DNA from: Mycobacterium sp. IS-1590
GTDB lineage: Bacteria; Actinomycetota; Actinomycetes; Mycobacteriales; Mycobacteriaceae
Direction: 5' to 3'
DNA: 64,000 bases
Assembly: GCF_001500025.1 (NCBI RefSeq)
Contig: NZ_LQIW01000001.1
Span: 495,919-559,918, forward strand
The position numbers and the translations under genes were made by a program. The notes under the pieces were generated by a model. It made no database searches. It saw nothing but the letters and a program-made list of their open reading frames with translations, and was not told where the DNA came from. Shown in pieces: positions 1-11,108 of this stretch; position 1 is the first letter of the stretch, and each line of letters opens with the position of its first letter.

Positions 1-173
1 CCACCTGCACTCACGCCGGGTGCACGGTGCGCGACGTGGCGGGCGGCACCATCAACTGCCCCTGTCACGGCAGCAGGTTCAACCTCGACGGCACGGTGGC
101 CAACGGGCCGGCAGCCCGTCCTCTGGGGTCGAGACAGGTTGACCTGCAGGGAGATTCGATCATCTTACGCTGA
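1..173 (+). CDS. Rieske [2Fe-2S] protein, C-terminal fragment
   Basis: The frame is open from base 3 to the TGA at 171-173 and enters from outside the window, so only about 56 C-terminal residues are seen. They carry both halves of a Rieske cluster-binding site: a CTHAGC motif and, about 18 residues later, CPCHGS. Each half supplies one Cys and one His to the [2Fe-2S] cluster, and the outer cysteines can form the usual disulfide. The ending ...GDSIILR is typical of short stand-alone Rieske proteins rather than ring-hydroxylating oxygenases, which continue into a catalytic domain. It probably acts in electron transfer. Any N-terminal signal or anchor lies outside the window. Confidence 0.85.
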   Translation, partial: TCTHAGCTVRDVAGGTINCPCHGSRFNLDGTVANGPAARPLGSRQVDLQGDSIILR

Positions 174-178
174 GCACC

Positions 179-1486
179 TCACGTTGACGTGACGCCGGGA
201 ATGCGGCCTTCACGAAACGCTTCGACGAAATGGCGGTGATCGTCGCGCACGATGCCGGCGTACTCCAGACCGAACGTCACGAGGTCGGCCGAGAACTCCT
301 CGACATGGTCGCCGATGACCGAGTCGATCGCCTCCTCGGTCTGGAACTCGACCACCCTCTGGTCGCTGTCGGCATCCCCGACGCAGTGCACTTTGGCCAC
401 CGCCCGCCCCAGCTGCTCGATCACTTCGGCCAATTCGTCCGGTTCGGTCAACTCGCTCCAGTCCAGATCGGCTGCATACGGGGATATCTCGCTGACGACG
501 AAGCCGACGTCGTCGATGTCGGTGTAGCCCAGCAGCGGATCGGCGTGCGCCTGCAGCGCGCGTTGAGACACGGCCGTTCGGTGGCCGTGGTGCTTGAAGT
601 GCCGACTCAGGCCTCCATCCTGAACGACGCGGCTGGGCGCGGCGACGTTGCCCTGCTTCATCGACAGCACGGCGTCGTTGTCCAACGCCTGGTTGAACCC
701 CTCGATCAGCACGGTGTAGGTCGGCAGACCCGCGCTGCCGATACCGTGACCCTTCTTACCGATCACATCCTTGATGTCGTAGGTGATCCCCTGGAACCGT
801 TTGGTTTTCGGAATGGTCTCAAGATATTCGGCGAAGGCAGTCTCGACCTTGGCGCGTTCAGCGTCCTCGAGTCGACGTACCCCGGCGGCCTGCCGGAAGC
901 GTCTGTCCCGATCGTCCACCGCGGTCAGACGATCCAGCATCTCGGACCTCGTCGACAGCCGTGCGCTCTGCAAGGCCGACCGCACGGCGCCGCGCGCGGT
1001 GTCGAGATTCAACGAGAAGCTCGCGTCGTCGTCGGCCTGCAGGAACCACCGCACCTGATCGATGTAGGCGCGTGTGAAAGTGTCGATCAGCCTGCTGATT
1101 TCGTGATCCGACAGGGCCTTCTGCCAGCACATCAGCGCGACGCTGGCGGCGAACCGCTGCAGGTCCCAGGTGAAGTGCCCAATGTAGGCCTCGTCGAAGT
1201 CGTTGACGTCGAAGATCAGCTTGCCTGCGCCGTCCATGTAGGTGCCGAAGTTCTCGGTGTGCAGGTCGCCTTGGATCCACACCCGGCTCGTGCGCTCGTC
1301 AACCCAACGGTCCTCACGCTCGGCGACGTCGCGGTAGAAGACGCAGGCGCTGCCGCGGAAGAAGGCGAAGGGCTCGGCGGCCATCTTGCGGAACTTGGTC
1401 CGGAACGCATCTGGATCGGCCTCCATCAGATCGGCGAACGCGTTCACCAGGCAATCGACGATCAACGACTCCCGTTGGTCCTGCAT
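179..1486 (-). CDS. DUF2252 family protein (kinase-like fold)
   Basis: 435 codons, the usual size for DUF2252. The chosen ATG gives MQDQRESLIV; upstream in-frame codons read as shadow sequence of the divergent ComF gene, so the longer frame was rejected. Recognisable family blocks are FFRGS near residue 45, GDLHTENFG near residue 75 and FDVNDFDEA near residue 90. The GDxHxxN...DxxD pattern resembles the catalytic loop and metal-binding aspartates of aminoglycoside-phosphotransferase-like kinases. The biochemical role of the family is not established. Its 3' end lies 5 bp from the Rieske stop, tail to tail, and its start is 48 bp from the divergent ComF gene. Confidence 0.85.
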   Translation of the reverse strand: MQDQRESLIVDCLVNAFADLMEADPDAFRTKFRKMAAEPFAFFRGSACVFYRDVAEREDRWVDERTSRVWIQGDLHTENFGTYMDGAGKLIFDVNDFDEAYIGHFTWDLQRFAASVALMCWQKALSDHEISRLIDTFTRAYIDQVRWFLQADDDASFSLNLDTARGAVRSALQSARLSTRSEMLDRLTAVDDRDRRFRQAAGVRRLEDAERAKVETAFAEYLETIPKTKRFQGITYDIKDVIGKKGHGIGSAGLPTYTVLIEGFNQALDNDAVLSMKQGNVAAPSRVVQDGGLSRHFKHHGHRTAVSQRALQAHADPLLGYTDIDDVGFVVSEISPYAADLDWSELTEPDELAEVIEQLGRAVAKVHCVGDADSDQRVVEFQTEEAIDSVIGDHVEEFSADLVTFGLEYAGIVRDDHRHFVEAFREGRIPGVTST

Positions 1487-1534
1487 GGACACGGAGTACC
1501 CCCGGGTGTCACCCCTTACCGCCACACTGACCGC

Positions 1535-2164
1535 GTGCTCGATCTCGTTCTCCCGCTGCAGTGCGGGGGCTGCGGCGCCCCGTCGACGCGGTGGTGCGCG
1601 GCGTGCGCGGCCGCACTGACGGTCAAGGCCGAAGATCCGCACCTCGTCTCGCCGCGCGTCGACCCCGGAGTTCCGGTGTACTCCCTCGGCCGTTACGCCG
1701 GGCCGCGGCGGGCAGCCGTCATCGCGGTCAAAGAGCACGGCCGAACCGATCTGCTGCCTGCGCTCGCCGGGGCGCTGCGGGCCGGCCTGGTGCACCTGCT
1801 CACCTGGGGACTGGTCGACACCCCGGTGACGGTGGTCCCCGCACCGACCCGGCGGTGGTCGGCGCGCCGGCGGGGCGGTGACCCGGTGACCCGGATGGTC
1901 CGCACCGCGGCGGCCGACTTGCCAGGGGTTGCCGTCCTACCAGCGTTGCGCACCCGCGCGTTCGTGGCGGATTCGGTCGGGCTGTCCACCGCCGCCCGGC
2001 AGCGCAACATCGGCGGCCGGGTCCGGGTCGCACGGCCCGTCGCGGGCGAAGTGCTCGTCGTCGACGACATCATCACCACCGGCGCCACGGCCGCCGAGTC
2101 GGTTCGCGTGCTGCACACCGTTGGGGCGCGCGTGGCGGCCGTGTTGGTTGTGGCGAACGCGTGA
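1535..2164 (+). CDS. ComF family phosphoribosyltransferase
   Basis: 209 residues from a GTG, giving the ComF-typical opening VLDLVLPLQCGGCG. A zinc-ribbon-like CGGC...CAAC cysteine set lies within the first 25 residues. A type I phosphoribosyltransferase domain follows, with the PRPP-binding loop VLVVDDIITTGATA near residues 170-183. In naturally competent bacteria ComF proteins take part in DNA uptake; the mycobacterial orthologue (Rv3242c type) has no assigned job. An open frame extends far upstream but is antisense to the DUF2252 gene. CACACT at 1522-1527, about 7 bp before the GTG, is a possible -10 for a leaderless message. It lies upstream of hpf in the same orientation, 298 bp apart. 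Confidence 0.85.
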   Translation: MLDLVLPLQCGGCGAPSTRWCAACAAALTVKAEDPHLVSPRVDPGVPVYSLGRYAGPRRAAVIAVKEHGRTDLLPALAGALRAGLVHLLTWGLVDTPVTVVPAPTRRWSARRRGGDPVTRMVRTAAADLPGVAVLPALRTRAFVADSVGLSTAARQRNIGGRVRVARPVAGEVLVVDDIITTGATAAESVRVLHTVGARVAAVLVVANA

Positions 2165-2462
2165 CCGCCGCCGCGGCGCCGATTGTCGGGCTCACATAGC
2201 AGACCGAGGTGAAGAACTGGAAACAGGTACCCGGATTCACTGGCACTACCGGGTGAACGCGGCTACCGTCGGCTGCAACACCCGTGAATGACTCACGGCC
2301 GGCGCTGAAGATTCGAAGCGCCAGCATCGCCGACGCGGTAGGAGGTGAGTAGACGACACCTTGCACCGGCGAGCGGCGAGACATGCAAACCCCGTCGGTG
2401 CGGATCCACGACAACCCGGGCACGCTGACGCGTGCGGACGCCGAAGAAACGAGTTGCCAAGC
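2165..2462 (+). promoter_or_regulatory. Structured leader / intergenic region before hpf
   Basis: No convincing gene in 298 bp. Three short perfect stems lie in a row: ACCCGG 2229-2234 with CCGGGT 2249-2254; CCGTGA 2282-2287 with TCACGG 2293-2298; GGCGCT 2301-2306 with AGCGCC 2317-2322. GGTAGGAGGTGAG at 2337-2349 looks like a ribosome-binding site but sits about 115 bp from the hpf ATG and has no ORF of its own that I would defend. The arrangement suggests a structured 5' leader for hpf. No known riboswitch consensus was recognised and the promoter was not placed. Confidence 0.4.
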
Positions 2463-3128
2463 ATGTCAAGCCAATCCCTGGACTCCCGAACGATGGTGAT
2501 CGAGGACGAAACGCCCGAACCCCGACCGCGCGCCGAAGTCGCGGTCACCGGCCGCAACGTCGAGATCCCCGACCACTTCCGCACGTACGTCGCAGAGAAA
2601 CTGTCACGCCTGGAACGATTCGACCGCACGATCTATCTGTTCGACGTCGAGCTCGACCACGAGCGCAACCGACGTCAACGCAAGAACTGTCAACACGTCG
2701 AGATCACCGCACGCGGCCGCGGCCCGGTGGTGCGCGCCGAAGCGTGTGCCGACAGCTTCTACGGCGCGATGGAATCGGCGGTGGACAAGCTCGCCGAGCG
2801 GCTCCGCCGCGCACGCGACCGCCGCAAGATTCACTACGGCGACAAGACCCCGGTATCGGTCGCCGAGGCCACCGCTCTCACCGCCGCACCAGAGCCGCTG
2901 ACCACGACACCGCCCGAACACGACGGCGCCGCGCTCGACGAGCACGAGCCAGGGCGCATCGTGCGGATCAAGGAGCATCCGGCCACACCGATGACCGTCG
3001 ACGACGCGTTGTCGCAGATGGAGCTGGTGGGCCACGACTTCTTCCTCTTCCACGACAAGGAGAGCGACCTGCCGTCCGTGGTCTACCGCAGGCACGCCTA
3101 CGACTACGGCTTGATTCGGCTCGCCTGA
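2463..3128 (+). CDS. hpf: Long-form ribosome hibernation promoting factor
   Basis: 221 residues. The N-terminal half is the S30AE (HPF/YfiA) domain, beginning VAVTGRNVEIPDHF and containing KLSRLERFDRTIYLFDVEL; it binds the 30S decoding region and blocks mRNA and tRNA. A low-complexity linker at about residues 130-165 leads to the C-terminal dimerisation domain (IVRIKEHPATPMTVDDAL ... YRRHAYDYGLIRLA), which in long HPFs pairs two 70S ribosomes or stabilises dormant 70S particles. The ATG at 2463 was chosen because the family opens shortly before the S30AE domain; an in-frame extension from 2361 has no family character. It is followed by a strong terminator and then secA1, the usual mycobacterial order. 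Confidence 0.95.
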   Translation: MSSQSLDSRTMVIEDETPEPRPRAEVAVTGRNVEIPDHFRTYVAEKLSRLERFDRTIYLFDVELDHERNRRQRKNCQHVEITARGRGPVVRAEACADSFYGAMESAVDKLAERLRRARDRRKIHYGDKTPVSVAEATALTAAPEPLTTTPPEHDGAALDEHEPGRIVRIKEHPATPMTVDDALSQMELVGHDFFLFHDKESDLPSVVYRRHAYDYGLIRLA

Positions 3129-3135
3129 GCCGGCG

Positions 3136-3167
3136 GCTCGGTCCGGCTCGCCTGAGCCGGACCGAGC
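3136..3167 (+). terminator. Intrinsic-type hairpin after hpf
   Basis: Perfect 14-bp stem GCTCGGTCCGGCTC (3136-3149) / GAGCCGGACCGAGC (3154-3167) with a GCCT loop, 8 bp after the hpf stop. It is followed by ACTATTTCCCC, a weak U tract, as is common for mycobacterial terminators. It separates hpf from secA1. Confidence 0.8.
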
Positions 3168-3222
3168 ACTATTTCCCCTGGCCTGACGTAGCTGGGCCGG
3201 GTCGGGCAGCATGTCGCCTACC

Positions 3223-3259
3223 ATGGGTTGAGCTCAAGACTTCCAAACCCATAGGGGAA
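3223..3259 (+). promoter_or_regulatory. secA1 leader hairpin and ribosome-binding site
   Basis: ATGGGTT (3223-3229) and AACCCAT (3246-3252) form a 7-bp stem with a 16-nt loop. The right arm abuts the AGGGGAA ribosome-binding site at 3254-3260 before the GTG at 3265. TACCAT at 3219-3224 is a possible -10, which would place the start of the transcript within the left arm. The hairpin could therefore act as an operator or modulate translation; this is inference. Confidence 0.4.
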
Positions 3260-3264
3260 CTAGC

Positions 3265-6083
<2,819 letters not shown>

Positions 6084-6087
<4 letters not shown>

Positions 6088-6575
6088 GGCTCGACCAAAG
6101 CGGCGATGCGGCCCAGCGTGGCCCGCATCCCGTCCTCGGCCTGCTTGGGCGTCTCGCCCCGCTTGAGCAACAGGCGTTGCCGGTCGCCGGATATGTCCCA
6201 GGTTTCGCGCACCAGCGTGCCCTCGGATGTCGGTTCGAGTTCGTAGCGCCAGATGCGCCCGCCGATCAGCCCGAGGGGGCCCATCGTCGTCTTCCACGCG
6301 ATGCGGCGGTCGGGTTCGAACTCGACGACCGTGTTGGTGGTCCGGTACGGAAGGAACAGCGACTCGGGCCTGCCCCGCATCGCCATGCCGAATGTGGCCC
6401 CGGCAGAAAGAGGTTGAGACTTCTCACCGGGTGCGTGAGCGACGGTGCCCGAACCGTCGAAGGCCGGATGCCTGCCGGCGTCGGCGAGCAACGCGAAGAT
6501 CGCGGCCGGATGCGCCTTGATGAGGCGTTGCACGCTGATCGAGTTTCCCTGCACGCCGAGCAGGCTAGCGCTCAA
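6084..6575 (-). CDS. SRPBCC (START-like) family protein
   Basis: 163 residues starting at a TTG that overlaps the TGA of the upstream gene as TTGA, which implies translational coupling; a GTG seven codons in (6554) is the alternative start. The sequence fits the SRPBCC/polyketide-cyclase-like fold: an N-terminal strand with [21 protein letters not shown], a central region with acidic and aromatic residues and the C-terminal long helix ([21 protein letters not shown]) that covers the hydrophobic cavity. Such proteins bind small hydrophobic ligands. The ligand here is unknown and no catalytic motif is evident. It forms an operon with the Rv3235-family gene. Confidence 0.8.
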
Positions 6576-7114
6576 CCGATCTGCAGCGCGACCACCCGCC
6601 AGCGCCGGCCGTCGAACGCGATGCGCGCCGCGATCGCGCGGATGCGCTGTCCGCGACTGTAAGTGCCGAACACCTCCGCGGCCGGACCCTCGACGTCGGT
6701 CACGCGCACCCTGACCCGGCGCAGGGTGGCGACGGTGGAGTGCGGGTGCCGGGTCATCGCGAGCACAGTTTCGATGAGCGCCGGCGCCAACAGCGGGCGC
6801 AACTGCGCCACGGGTCGGCGCCGGTCGATCACCTCGAGCACCCGGCGCAACGCCGCATCGGCGAATACGACCGCGGCGCGCGGCGGGGCGGGCTCCGCGG
6901 GGTTCGGCGCGGGCCGTTGCGGGTGCGGAGTGCGCACACCGGCACCCGCCCTGCCGGATGGGCGGCGGCGCAGCGCTTTTGGCGACGGTGGCGCACAGGC
7001 GCCGACACCGAGGGGCGGTGGCTCACAGTCGATGACGGGCGCCACCAGCGCGGCCGGTCGCTCCTTGTCGGGGGCGGGCACGGTGGCTCCGGCGGGGGTG
7101 CACGATGATGTCAC
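6572..7114 (-). CDS. Rv3235 family protein
   Basis: 180 residues from a GTG with a good GGAGAA ribosome-binding site seven bases upstream; an in-frame extension to 7273 was rejected because it lacks such a site and reads as low-complexity shadow. The N-terminal half is proline/arginine/alanine-rich and probably disordered. The C-terminal half holds the conserved domain: FADAALRRVLEVIDRRRPVAQLRPLLAP ... RRVRVRVTDVEGPAAEVFGTYSRGQRIRAIAARI. Small actinobacterial proteins of this family commonly neighbour secA1, and a link to the Sec locus is sometimes inferred, but no activity is known. It is co-transcribed with the SRPBCC gene (TTGA overlap). Confidence 0.75.
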   Translation of the reverse strand: MTSSCTPAGATVPAPDKERPAALVAPVIDCEPPPLGVGACAPPSPKALRRRPSGRAGAGVRTPHPQRPAPNPAEPAPPRAAVVFADAALRRVLEVIDRRRPVAQLRPLLAPALIETVLAMTRHPHSTVATLRRVRVRVTDVEGPAAEVFGTYSRGQRIRAIAARIAFDGRRWRVVALQIG

Positions 7115-7314
7115 AACGCGTTCTCCAGCGACTCGACGAGACAGAACCCGTCTGCTGGAGAGTGGCAGACACCACCATGATCGCACGACCGGCAGGGGCT
7201 CCAAGACACCGAGAAGCACCCGTGATGCACATCCGCAGGGTTTGCCTATAGCGTGGCGGGAACTTCGGCGCACGCGGTCGGGCCGCGCCGGTACAGGGGA
7301 GGGACGACGTCGCG
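7115..7314. promoter_or_regulatory. Divergent promoter region, Rv3235-like / acyltransferase
   Basis: 200-bp gap between divergent starts. It holds a 6-bp inverted repeat GTCTGC (7152-7157) / GCAGAC (7167-7172), a TATAGC -10-like hexamer at 7246-7251 for the rightward gene, and the ribosome-binding site GGGGAGGG about 10 bp before the ATG at 7315. No small ORF of merit was seen. Confidence 0.4.
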
Positions 7315-8724
7315 ATGGTCACCCGGTTGTCGACGGCGGACGCGTCGTTCTACCACCTGGAGAACACATCGACGCCGATGTACGTGGGTTCGCTGTCGAT
7401 CCTTCGCAAACCCCGCAGCGGCCTGAGCTACGAGACCCTGCTGGCCACCGTCGAACAGCGGCTGCCGCAGATACCCCGCTACCGGCAGAAGGTGCGCGAG
7501 GTGACACTGGGCCTGGCGCGCCCGGTGTGGGTGGACGACCGCGACTTCGACATCACCTACCACATCCGTCGCTCCGCCCTGCCCTCGCCGGGAAGCGACG
7601 CCCAATTGCACGAACTCATCGCGCGGCTGGGGTCACGCCCGTTGGACAGGTCGCGGCCGCTGTGGGAGATGTACCTGATCGAAGGTTTGGCCAAGAACCG
7701 CCTCGCGATCTACACGAAGTCGCACCAGGCGCTGGTGAACGGAATGACGGCGCTGGAGATCGGCCACGTCATCGCAGACCGCACGCAGAAGCCGCCGGAG
7801 TTCGGTGAAGACATCTGGATCCCGTTGCGCGAGCCCAGCGATCGACAGTTGCTGCTCGGTGCGCTCGGCGAGTGGATCATGCGCCCGGCCGAGCAGCTCG
7901 GCGCCGTCCGCTCGGCGGTCGTCGACGTCGCGACCAACGCGGGCCAGCTGGTCGACATGGGTCGTCGGGCACTCGAGGTGGCCCGCACCGTCGCGCGCGG
8001 CACCGCACCGAGCAGCCCGCTCAACACCACCGTGTCGCGCAACCGGCGGTTCACCGTCGCCTGCGGGCGGCTCGAGGACTTCCGCGCCGTGCGCGCCCGC
8101 TACGACTGCGACGTCAACGACGTGGTGCTGGCCGTGGTCGCCGGCGCGTTGCGCAACTGGCTGATGTCGCGCGGCGAACCGGTGACCTCCACCGCCCGGG
8201 TGCGGGCGATGGCACCGATGTCGGTGTATCCGGACGCCGAACTCGACGCGACCGGCCCCGGCCAGGCCATCAGCGAGGTGACACCGTTCCTCGTCGACCT
8301 TCCGGTCGGCGAGGGCAACCCGGTGGTTCGCCTCTCCCAGATCGCGCACGCCACCGAGTCCGCGTCCACCGCAGCCAGCCTGGTCGACGCGAGAACCATC
8401 GTGACCCTGTCGGGGTTCGCTCCGCCGACCCTGCACGCCATGGGCATCCGGGTGGCCACCACGTTCTCGGCGCGCCAGTTCAACCTGCTGATCACCAACG
8501 TGCCGGGCGCACAGCATCAGATGTACATCGCGGGCACCAAGCTGCTGGAGACCTACGCGGTGCCGCCGCTGCTGAGCAACCAGGTGCTGGCGCTGGGTGT
8601 GACGTCCTACAACGGCATGGTCTACTTCGGCATCAACGCCGACCGCGACGCCATGAGCGACGTCGATGTTTTGCCGAGCCTGCTGCGCGAGTCACTCGAA
8701 GAGCTGCTCGAGGCGGCCCAATAA
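7315..8724 (+). CDS. WS/DGAT-like wax ester synthase / diacylglycerol acyltransferase, degenerate active site
   Basis: 469 residues, full family length, starting MVTRLSTADASFYHLENTS. Family blocks are present: RPLWEMYLIEGL near residue 115, the PLN-type block SPLNTTVSRNRRFTVA near 230-245 and the C-terminal LLITNVPGAQ. WS/DGAT enzymes esterify acyl-CoA to diacylglycerol or fatty alcohols through an HHxxxDG motif. Here the equivalent stretch, near residues 136-142, reads HQALVNG: the second His is Gln and the Asp is Asn. The position matches the Tgs3-type gene of M. tuberculosis, where the locus is split in two. The protein may be a weak or non-catalytic paralogue, or may need a partner. It precedes a BCCT transporter by 61 bp. 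Confidence 0.85.
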   Translation: MVTRLSTADASFYHLENTSTPMYVGSLSILRKPRSGLSYETLLATVEQRLPQIPRYRQKVREVTLGLARPVWVDDRDFDITYHIRRSALPSPGSDAQLHELIARLGSRPLDRSRPLWEMYLIEGLAKNRLAIYTKSHQALVNGMTALEIGHVIADRTQKPPEFGEDIWIPLREPSDRQLLLGALGEWIMRPAEQLGAVRSAVVDVATNAGQLVDMGRRALEVARTVARGTAPSSPLNTTVSRNRRFTVACGRLEDFRAVRARYDCDVNDVVLAVVAGALRNWLMSRGEPVTSTARVRAMAPMSVYPDAELDATGPGQAISEVTPFLVDLPVGEGNPVVRLSQIAHATESASTAASLVDARTIVTLSGFAPPTLHAMGIRVATTFSARQFNLLITNVPGAQHQMYIAGTKLLETYAVPPLLSNQVLALGVTSYNGMVYFGINADRDAMSDVDVLPSLLRESLEELLEAAQ

Positions 8725-8785
8725 ACCCGACTGTGCGTTTGCGGGATTGACTCTCTCGCCGCCAGCGGGGTCGAATTGGGTCACC

Positions 8786-10540
8786 ATGACGACGAGCGCA
8801 GAGAACGAGACGCCGGGAAAAGCCAGAACCGCCACGAGGCGCGCACTCAGATCGCCGACCGATTCCGTCGTGCCCCATCCGGCGCTCGATCTGCCGCCAG
8901 GAGATGGCGCCGTCACCCGGTCGCGTGGCGTGGACTGGGTCGTCTTCGGGGTCACCGCCGTCGTGGCCATCGCCTTTCTGGTGTGGGGCTTCGTCAGTAC
9001 CGAGTCGCTGGCATCGGCGTCGGGCAGTGCGCTGACGTGGGTCATGGACAACACCGGGTGGCTGTTCGTGCTGACGTCGTCGGGTTTCGTGGTCTTCATT
9101 CTGTGGCTTGCGATCGGCCGCTTCGGCGCTATTCCACTCGGTCGTGACGACGAGGAACCCGAGTTTCACGGGGTGTCGTGGGTCGCGATGATGTTCAGCG
9201 CCGGCATGGGCATCGGACTGATGTTCTTCGGGGTGGCCGAACCGCTTTCGCACTTCGTGACACCACCACCGGGCACCGGTGAGCCCGGTAACCCGGAGGC
9301 CGTGCAGACCGCGATGGCCACCACGCTGTTCCACTGGTCGCTGCACCCGTGGGCGATCTACGCGGTGGTGGGCCTGGCGATCGCCTATGGCGTCTACCGC
9401 AAGGGCCGGCTGCAGCTGATCAGCGCGGCGTTCGAACCGCTGCTGGGCTCGCGCGCCAACGGGCCGTGGGGCAAGGTCATCGACATGCTGGCGATCTTCG
9501 CCACGCTGTTCGGCTCGGCCGCCTCACTGGGTCTGGGCGCGCTGCAGATCCGCAGCGGCCTGCAGATCGTCGGCGGTATCGGAGAGACCGGCAACACCAT
9601 CCTCGTCGTCATCATCACGGTGCTCACGACGGCGTTCGTGCTGTCGGCGGTCTCCGGGGTCGCGCGTGGCATCCAGTGGTTGTCCAACATCAACATGGTG
9701 CTGGCGACGGTGCTCGCATTCTTTGTATTCGTCGTCGGGCCAACGGTTTTCATCCTCAACCTGTTGCCGACATCGCTGGGCAGCTACATGGCCGACTTCG
9801 CGATGATGTCCGCGCGCACCGGCGCCGAAGGCGCCGACGTCAACGAGTGGCTGCAGTCCTGGACGATCTTCTACTGGGCGTGGTGGGTGTCGTGGACGCC
9901 GTTCGTCGGAATGTTCATCGCGCGGATCTCGCGGGGTCGCACCATCCGGCAGTTCGTCACCGGCGTGCTGTTGGTGCCGAGCCTGGTGTCGCTGGTGTGG
10001 TTCGCGGTGTTCGGCGGTTCGGCGATCCGCGTGCAGGAGGAAGGCACCGACCTCGCCGGCGAAGGCAGCATCGAGGCGCAGCTGTTCGGCCTGCTCGACC
10101 AGTATCCGATCGCGACGATCGCCAGTGTGATGGTGATGCTGCTGGTGGCCATCTTCTTCGTCTCCGGCGCGGACGCGGCATCGGTGGTGATGGGGTCGCT
10201 GTCCGAACGCGGCACGATCAGACCGGGTCGAGCCACCGTGATCTTCTGGGGTGTGGCCACCGGCGCGGTCGCGGCGGTGATGCTGCTGGTCGGCGGGGAG
10301 GACGCGCTGACCGGGCTGCAGACCATCACCATCATCGCGGCGCTGCCGTTCGTCGTCGTGATGGTCGGTATGGCGGTGGGGTTGGTCAAGGACCTGCGCC
10401 GCGACCCGCTGATGGTCCGCAGACAGTATGCGCGGGAGGCCGTCGACACCGCGGTCATCCAGGGCGTCACCGAGCACGGCGACGACTTCGTCATCTCGGT
10501 GGAGAAGGATCCGGCGAGCGACAAGTCGCCCGACGACTAA
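8786..10540 (+). CDS. BCCT family transporter (betaine/carnitine/choline type)
   Basis: 584 residues with about twelve predicted membrane segments after a charged N-terminal tail of about 45 residues. The first segment is WVVFGVTAVVAIAFLVWGF. Family signatures are clear: GMGIGLMFFGVAEPL in TM3, with the glycine-rich substrate/Na+ stretch, and WAWWVSWTPFVGMFIARISR in the TM8 signature with its aromatic box tryptophans. Such carriers import compatible solutes such as glycine betaine, usually Na+-coupled, for osmoprotection. The C-terminal tail is short and acidic. The ATG at 8786 was chosen because the upstream in-frame start falls inside the preceding gene. In M. tuberculosis a polyphosphate kinase 2 gene occupies this position (recalled), so this looks like a local replacement. 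Confidence 0.9.
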   Translation: MTTSAENETPGKARTATRRALRSPTDSVVPHPALDLPPGDGAVTRSRGVDWVVFGVTAVVAIAFLVWGFVSTESLASASGSALTWVMDNTGWLFVLTSSGFVVFILWLAIGRFGAIPLGRDDEEPEFHGVSWVAMMFSAGMGIGLMFFGVAEPLSHFVTPPPGTGEPGNPEAVQTAMATTLFHWSLHPWAIYAVVGLAIAYGVYRKGRLQLISAAFEPLLGSRANGPWGKVIDMLAIFATLFGSAASLGLGALQIRSGLQIVGGIGETGNTILVVIITVLTTAFVLSAVSGVARGIQWLSNINMVLATVLAFFVFVVGPTVFILNLLPTSLGSYMADFAMMSARTGAEGADVNEWLQSWTIFYWAWWVSWTPFVGMFIARISRGRTIRQFVTGVLLVPSLVSLVWFAVFGGSAIRVQEEGTDLAGEGSIEAQLFGLLDQYPIATIASVMVMLLVAIFFVSGADAASVVMGSLSERGTIRPGRATVIFWGVATGAVAAVMLLVGGEDALTGLQTITIIAALPFVVVMVGMAVGLVKDLRRDPLMVRRQYAREAVDTAVIQGVTEHGDDFVISVEKDPASDKSPDD

Positions 10541-10549
10541 TCTCGCCTG

Positions 10550-11047
10550 GTGCGCGTCTACATCCCCGCGACCCTGACCATGCTGCAGCAGCTCGTGGCC
10601 GACCGGGTGCTGCATGCCCGCAGCGGTACGGCGTTCGCGCTGACACCCGCCCTGCGTGAGTCGTACGCCGAGGGCGACGACGAGGAACTCGCCGAGGTCG
10701 CGCGCCGGGAAGCCGCGCTGGCGTCGCTCCGACTGCTCGCCGGCGAGGGCGTGGGGGACCTGCCGCCGCGCCGCGCGGTGGTGGAGGCCGAGGTCGAGGG
10801 TGTGACGCCGCGCCCCGATCTCGACGATGCGGTGGTGCGGCTGGCCGGTCCGGTGGCCTTCGAGGACGTCATCGCCGCCTATGTCGACAACGCCGAGGCC
10901 GAGTCCGCGGTGTTGCCCGCGATCGAGGCCGTCGACGAGGCGGACCTGGGCGACGACGACGCGGACTTCGTGGTCAACGACGCCCAGGACCACGACCTGG
11001 CCTGGTACGCGCCGCAGGAATTGCCGTTCCTGCTCGAACTGCTCTGA
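10550..11047 (+). CDS. DUF6912 family protein (Rv3231c-type)
   Basis: 165 residues from a GTG 9 bp after the transporter stop. It opens [19 protein letters not shown], typical of this actinobacterial family, followed by an acidic, leucine/alanine-rich body and the conserved ending [19 protein letters not shown]. No signal peptide, membrane segment or catalytic motif is visible. It sits directly upstream of the desaturase reductase gene, as in other mycobacteria, but the operator-like element between them suggests separate regulation. The function is unknown. Confidence 0.8.
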   Translation: MRVYIPATLTMLQQLVADRVLHARSGTAFALTPALRESYAEGDDEELAEVARREAALASLRLLAGEGVGDLPPRRAVVEAEVEGVTPRPDLDDAVVRLAGPVAFEDVIAAYVDNAEAESAVLPAIEAVDEADLGDDDADFVVNDAQDHDLAWYAPQELPFLLELL

Positions 11048-11084
11048 ACCGGGTATCGGCCGTGATCTCGGCTGGATACGGAAA

Positions 11085-11107
11085 CGTAGGTTACGGTACC
11101 GTAGGTT
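11085..11107. promoter_or_regulatory. Operator-like element before the desaturase reductase gene
   Basis: CGTAGGTT (11085-11092) and CGTAGGTT (11100-11107) are direct repeats around the perfect 12-bp palindrome TACGGTACCGTA (11092-11103), which ends only 5 bp before the ATG. The first 21 bases recur before desA3 with a single mismatch. Its size and symmetry fit a TetR-type repressor site. The regulator is not identified. Confidence 0.65.
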
Positions 11108-11108
11108 C

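Noticed and set aside
230..1534. Upstream extension of the ComF frame
   Set aside because: It lies antisense to the DUF2252 gene; ComF homology begins at the GTG at 1535.
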